Shown here: in pieces, positions 6,099 to 9,109 of the stretch | How the letters are laid out: every line of letters starts with the position of its first letter | How positions within the stretch are numbered: position 1 is the first letter of the stretch | NCBI GenBank assembly: GCA_946222495.1 | Contig: CAMICF010000114.1 | Location: 1 to 9,109, forward strand | Reading direction: 5' to 3' | Length of the DNA stretch: 9,109 nucleotides | DNA from: an uncultured Janibacter sp. | GTDB lineage: Bacteria; Actinomycetota; Actinomycetes; Actinomycetales; Dermatophilaceae | The notes under the pieces: generated by a model | What the model was told of the DNA's origin: nothing | The model's database searches: none | Seen by the model: the letters and a program-made list of their open reading frames with translations, nothing else | Position numbers and translations under genes: made by a program

Positions 6099-7562
6099 GC
6101 GGGCGAAGGGGGCCGCAGCCTCCAGCTCGAAGGCGAGCTCGAGGAGCAGCCGCTCCTGCCCCCTTCGCGCGGAGAACATCACGCCGATCGGGCGCCCGTC
6201 ATCGGTGCTGCCGAGCGGCAGCGAGATCGACGGCTGCCCGCTGGCGTTGTGCAACGGGGTGAAGCCGACATAGGGCGGGAGCCGGTCGAAGTGGTCCCCG
6301 AAGTCGAGGTCGCCGGAGAGGTACCCGATGCGGGGGGTCGTGTGGGCGAGCGTCGGCGTGAGGATGAGGTCGGCCGGCTCGGGCCAGAGGCGCTCCGTGC
6401 CGGGCCCGGTCAGACCGAGACGCGCGAGGGCGAGCGGCAGCCGGTGCAGTCGCTTCTGCGCCCGCGCGGCCAGACCACGGGTGAAGGGGTCGAGCCGGGT
6501 CGCGTCGAAGCCCTCCCCGTAGATGCTCGCCCCCTGCTTCGCCGAGCTGAGCGCGAGGAGGCCCCAGTAGTCCTCGAAGTCCGTCTTGAAGAAGGCCGGC
6601 ACGGGGACCTTCGCGTCCGGGTCGACGGTGTGCCCGAGGCTCTCGAGGAGTCGCCCTGCGGCCTCGACGGCCGCGCGGGTCTGCGGGTCCGTCGCCGGCA
6701 CGAGCGGGGAGTCGACCATCATCCCGATGAGCAGGCGGCGCGCGCCGGGCCCCTCGACGAGCCCGACCTCCGGCAGCTTCCGTGACGGCTGGTACCGCTC
6801 CGCGGCGGCGAGGAAGGCCGCCGTGTCCCGGACGCTGCGGGTGAGCACGCCGTTGACAACGATCTTCACCGGCGCCTTGTCCGTGGCGGGGTCACCGAGC
6901 AGGCGGCCGCGGGTGACCTTGAGGCCGACGAGCCCGCAGGCCGCGGCGGGGATGCGGATCGAGCCGCCACCGTCGTTGCCGTGGGCGATGGGCAGCGCGC
7001 CGGAGGCGACGAGCGCGGCGGAGCCGCCCGAGGACCCGCCCGAGGAGTAGCCGGTCCCCCACGGGTTACGGGTCACCTGCGCACCTGGCCGCTCGGTCGT
7101 CGCCGTCCAGCCGAAGGGCGGGCACGTCGTCGTCGCGACCGGGATGAGGCCGGTCGAGAGGAACTGACGGACGATCGGTGCGTCGACGGTCTTGGGCGTC
7201 GTCGAGAGCGCCAGGGATCCCGCGGTCATCGGCAGACCGGCCACCGGCACGTTGTCCTTGATCGCGCTCGGCACCCCGGCGAAGGGCGCGGACGTGCCCG
7301 TCGGCAGGTGTCGGGCCCGGTCCCGTGCCCGGTCGAAGTCGTCGACGGTCGTCGCACCGAGGACGGGGTCGACCGAGGCCACGCGGGCGATGGCCGCGTC
7401 CACGGCCTCGGTGGCGCTGATCCGCCCGCTGCGGATCTCGTCGGCGACACCCGTCGCGTCGTGGTCGCCGAGGGCGTCGTCGGTGAAGGCGGACACCCGT
7501 CGAGAGTCGTGCTCCTCGCGGATCTCCTCGTAGGCGGCCAGGTTCGTCGATTCGGCGCTCAT
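6090..7562 (-). CDS. Amidase signature family hydrolase (AtzF/GatA/NylA-like fold), substrate unknown
   Basis: A 490-residue hydrolase of the amidase signature family, which splits carboxamide bonds with a Ser-cisSer-Lys triad. The triad is intact: Lys102 in AIKDN, Ser177 in the GGSSGGSAALVA block and Ser201 in GGGSIRIPA. The sequence AHGNDGGGSIRIPA, then CGLVGLKVTRGR, resembles the 6-aminohexanoate cyclic dimer hydrolase (NylA)-like branch, which has AHGND at this place, rather than GatA. That is a motif-level inference. GatA is also unlikely because no gatB or gatC gene is nearby. The first 35 residues are an acidic head before the usual start of the fold. The ATG at 7562 has no Shine-Dalgarno sequence but has TAACGT exactly 7 bases upstream, fitting a leaderless message. 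GTG at codon 23 is a weaker alternative start. It follows dcd by 35 bases. No signal peptide is seen, so it is likely cytoplasmic. Confidence 0.92.
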   Translation of the reverse strand: MSAESTNLAAYEEIREEHDSRRVSAFTDDALGDHDATGVADEIRSGRISATEAVDAAIARVASVDPVLGATTVDDFDRARDRARHLPTGTSAPFAGVPSAIKDNVPVAGLPMTAGSLALSTTPKTVDAPIVRQFLSTGLIPVATTTCPPFGWTATTERPGAQVTRNPWGTGYSSGGSSGGSAALVASGALPIAHGNDGGGSIRIPAAACGLVGLKVTRGRLLGDPATDKAPVKIVVNGVLTRSVRDTAAFLAAAERYQPSRKLPEVGLVEGPGARRLLIGMMVDSPLVPATDPQTRAAVEAAGRLLESLGHTVDPDAKVPVPAFFKTDFEDYWGLLALSSAKQGASIYGEGFDATRLDPFTRGLAARAQKRLHRLPLALARLGLTGPGTERLWPEPADLILTPTLAHTTPRIGYLSGDLDFGDHFDRLPPYVGFTPLHNASGQPSISLPLGSTDDGRPIGVMFSARRGQERLLLELAFELEAAAPFARLG

Positions 7563-7569
7563 GGGCCCG

Positions 7570-7575
7570 ACGTTA
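7570..7575 (-). promoter_or_regulatory. Candidate -10 element of a leaderless promoter for the amidase
   Basis: The minus strand reads TAACGT, a TANNNT match, followed by 7 bases and the ATG at 7562. This would place the transcription start at or next to the A of the start codon. The -35 match is poor: GTGACG overlapping the dcd stop would need a spacer of 20. No Shine-Dalgarno sequence competes. This is inferred from spacing and from its likeness to the dcd arrangement. Confidence 0.5.
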
Positions 7576-7597
7576 CCCGCGGGTCACCGAGGGCGCG

Positions 7598-8173
7598 TCA
7601 CACGTCCGTGCGGTGGAAGTTCGCGAAGGAACGACTCGCGGTCGGGCCGCGCTGCCCCTGGTAGTGGGAGCCGTAGGTCGCGGAGCCGTAGGGGTTCTCG
7701 GCCGGCGAGGACAGCCGGAAGAAGCAGAGCTGGCCGACCTTCATGCCCGGCCAGAGCCGGATCGGGAGGGTCGCGACGTTGCTCAGCTCGAGCGTCACGT
7801 GCCCGGAGAAGCCCGGGTCGACGAAGCCGGCCGTCGCGTGCGTGAGCAGCCCGAGGCGCCCGAGGCTGGACTTGCCCTCGACGCGTGCCGCGAGGTCCTC
7901 CGGGAGGGTCACCGTCTCCAGGGTCGAGCCGAGGACGAACTCGCCCGGGTGCAGTACGAAGCCCTCGTCCGGCTCGACCTCGATGAGTCGCGTCAGGTCG
8001 GGCTGGTCCTGCGCGGGGTCGATGACCGGGTACTTGTGGTTGTCGAAGAGCCGAAACCACTTGTCCATGCGCACATCGACGCTGCTCGGCTGGACCATGC
8101 CCGGGTCCCAGGGGTCGAGGACGACCCGTCCACCGTCGATCTCGGCACGAATGTCCCTGTCGGAGAGCAGCAC
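7598..8173 (-). CDS. dcd: dCTP deaminase, probably the dUMP-forming bifunctional type
   Basis: A 191-residue cytoplasmic trimeric-type enzyme that removes the amino group of dCTP on the way to dUMP for thymidylate synthesis. The family opening LLSDRDI is at 2-8. The core runs through EGKSSLGRLGL (99-109) and THATAGFVDPGFSGHVTLEL (111-130), with the expected catalytic Glu129. The C-terminal region carries YQGQRGPTASR, which closes over the nucleotide. Length and sequence follow the Mycobacterium tuberculosis enzyme, which both deaminates dCTP and cleaves the triphosphate to give dUMP, so the bifunctional activity is inferred by likeness. The start is GTG at 8173, exactly where other members start (usually MLLSDRDI). 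The open frame further upstream overlaps the previous gene. There is no good Shine-Dalgarno sequence, but a well-formed promoter lies immediately upstream, suggesting a leaderless GTG-initiated message. Confidence 0.95.
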   Translation of the reverse strand: MLLSDRDIRAEIDGGRVVLDPWDPGMVQPSSVDVRMDKWFRLFDNHKYPVIDPAQDQPDLTRLIEVEPDEGFVLHPGEFVLGSTLETVTLPEDLAARVEGKSSLGRLGLLTHATAGFVDPGFSGHVTLELSNVATLPIRLWPGMKVGQLCFFRLSSPAENPYGSATYGSHYQGQRGPTASRSFANFHRTDV

Positions 8174-8180
8174 GGGACCG

Positions 8181-8209
8181 ACCCTAGAGGACGCGGACGC
8201 GCCGGTCAG
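8181..8209 (-). promoter_or_regulatory. Candidate leaderless promoter of dcd
   Basis: On the minus strand CTGACC (8209-8204) is followed by a 17-base spacer, TAGGGT (8186-8181), 7 bases and the GTG at 8173. These are near-consensus -35 and -10 hexamers at the ideal spacing, and the predicted transcription start coincides with the start codon. The -35 hexamer contains the TGA stop codon of the upstream LtrA-type gene. Leaderless GTG messages are well known in actinobacteria. Confidence 0.62.
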
Positions 8210-9109
8210 CCCGCACGCACGGACGGCATCAGGGCACTCCGCCGGTCTATGACGACGTCCGCCGCCACCCCGCACGCCAGCGCGGTCCCCATGAGCAGGA
8301 CCCCGACGCCGAGCCTCGGGCAGATGCCGGCGAGCGCGAGGACGACGAGGGCGAGCACCACCCGGGGCAGCACCGCCCGACCGAAGGGGTCACCTGCCAG
8401 CCGGTGGAGCAGGGCGAGCGTGAGCAGGTAGACGACGATCGCCCCGCCGATGAGCCACGCGATCGGCTGTCCCGAGGCATCGGCGGTGCGGCCGCTGACG
8501 TCGACGTCGGCGGCGATGCCTGCGCCCGCGGCAGCGATGGCCGCGTAGACGAAGTAGTGGAGGTAGCCGAAGGCCCAGACCCCCTTCGTGCTCTGGACGA
8601 GGTCGGAGTGGTCGCGGCGGAAGTACAGCCACCACATCGAGACGACGATGAGAAAGGCGCCCATGACGAGCTCGAAGAGGTCCAGGGAGACGTGGTGCCC
8701 ACCCTCGCTGGCGGCGATCGCCTCCTGCGTCGCGACGACCGAGGCCAGCACGACCTCGCCGAGGACGATGATGGTGAAGGCGCCCGTGCGCTCGGCCCCG
8801 TGCTCGGGGTGGAAGGGCGTGTGCTGGCGTCGTTCGGCGACGAAGGGCACGGCCAGCTCCGCCACGACGAGCAGGAGGAAGGTCGCCAGCAGCGGCACCT
8901 CGCCGTGCACCCACAGGCGACCGATCCACAGGACCTGCACGCAGGCGATCCCCGTCGCGTAGGTGATGGCCACGGAGCGGCGCTCGGGGTCGTGACGGGC
9001 CGCCCGCAGCCACAGCGTCGCCATCCCCAGCCGCATGATCGCGTACCCGGCGACGACGACCGCCGACTGCTCGTCCTCGAAGAGGCCCGGCACCCCGGCC
9101 GCGAGCACG
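8206..9109 (-). CDS. Low temperature requirement protein A (LtrA) family membrane protein, N-terminus cut by window edge
   Basis: The visible 300 residues are the C-terminal three quarters of a multi-pass inner-membrane protein. About nine hydrophobic helices are seen, starting near visible residues 15, 47, 72, 108, 145, 177, 214, 246 and 265. The family hallmark is HPEHGAERTGAFTIIVLGE at 100-118, corresponding to the usual HxxERxGxFTIIxLGE block of LtrA. WWLYF (159-163) and GYLHYFVYAA (181-190) are also typical. LtrA was named for a Listeria locus needed for growth in the cold, but its molecular activity is not established. Family members are about 380-420 residues, so roughly 80-120 N-terminal residues lie beyond base 9109, and the first visible GTG codon is internal rather than a start. 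Its TGA at 8206-8208 sits within the candidate -35 element of dcd. Confidence 0.88.
   Translation of the reverse strand, partial: VLAAGVPGLFEDEQSAVVVAGYAIMRLGMATLWLRAARHDPERRSVAITYATGIACVQVLWIGRLWVHGEVPLLATFLLLVVAELAVPFVAERRQHTPFHPEHGAERTGAFTIIVLGEVVLASVVATQEAIAASEGGHHVSLDLFELVMGAFLIVVSMWWLYFRRDHSDLVQSTKGVWAFGYLHYFVYAAIAAAGAGIAADVDVSGRTADASGQPIAWLIGGAIVVYLLTLALLHRLAGDPFGRAVLPRVVLALVVLALAGICPRLGVGVLLMGTALACGVAADVVIDRRSALMPSVRAG

Noticed and set aside
6090..7562. The amidase as GatA, subunit A of the aspartyl/glutamyl-tRNA amidotransferase.
   Set aside because: No gatB or gatC neighbour, an extra acidic N-terminal head, and active-site flanks that differ from GatA.
1..9109. A hidden mobile element, phage, defence, toxin-antitoxin or CRISPR system.
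   Set aside because: All ten genes are recognisable housekeeping or membrane genes except one small membrane protein, the gaps are at most 54 bases, base composition looks uniform, and no direct repeats, integrase or transposase were seen.

Overview
The window is compact, very GC-rich DNA (G or C at nearly every third codon position, frequent GTG starts, intergenic gaps of at most 54 bases). Codon use, a 191-residue dCTP deaminase very like the mycobacterial type, and candidate leaderless promoters all point to a high-GC actinobacterium. A member of the Micrococcales such as the Intrasporangiaceae is plausible, but that is an inference. I see no tRNA, rRNA, CRISPR array, insertion sequence or phage gene. 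It looks like chromosomal housekeeping sequence with ten protein genes, two of them cut by the window edges.

Left part (1-5080, all on the minus strand, so read from right to left): a small membrane protein with an apparent internal duplication (5080-4460) is followed closely by a 3-hydroxyisobutyryl-CoA hydrolase/enoyl-CoA hydratase family enzyme (4437-3406). After a 54-base gap comes a complete osmoprotectant (glycine betaine/choline/carnitine type) ABC importer: ATPase with C-terminal CBS-like domains (3351-2230), permease (2227-1577), second permease (1580-834) and a substrate-binding lipoprotein (837 to beyond base 1). The four transporter genes are nearly or actually overlapping, with two ATGA stop/start overlaps, so they should be translated as one coupled operon.

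Middle (5081-6089): a 49-base divergent gap separates the small membrane protein from a plus-strand gene encoding three N-terminal membrane helices joined to an endonuclease/exonuclease/phosphatase domain. Its stop codon abuts, with no base between, the stop codon of the converging amidase gene.

Right part (9109-6090, minus strand): an LtrA-type multi-pass membrane protein (N-terminus outside the window), dCTP deaminase (dcd) and a large amidase-signature hydrolase. dcd and the amidase both lack a clear Shine-Dalgarno sequence and both have a TANNNT hexamer exactly 7 bases before the start codon, suggesting leaderless transcription.

I found no clear new multi-gene system. The points most worth a second look are the paired leaderless-promoter architecture, the abutting convergent stop codons, the duplicated two-helix membrane protein, the substitution in a family-typical His of the phosphatase-type enzyme, and an apparent excess of the hexamer GAAGGG, including three copies of GAGAAGGG, the octamer used as the SpoIIIE orienting sequence in Bacillus subtilis.
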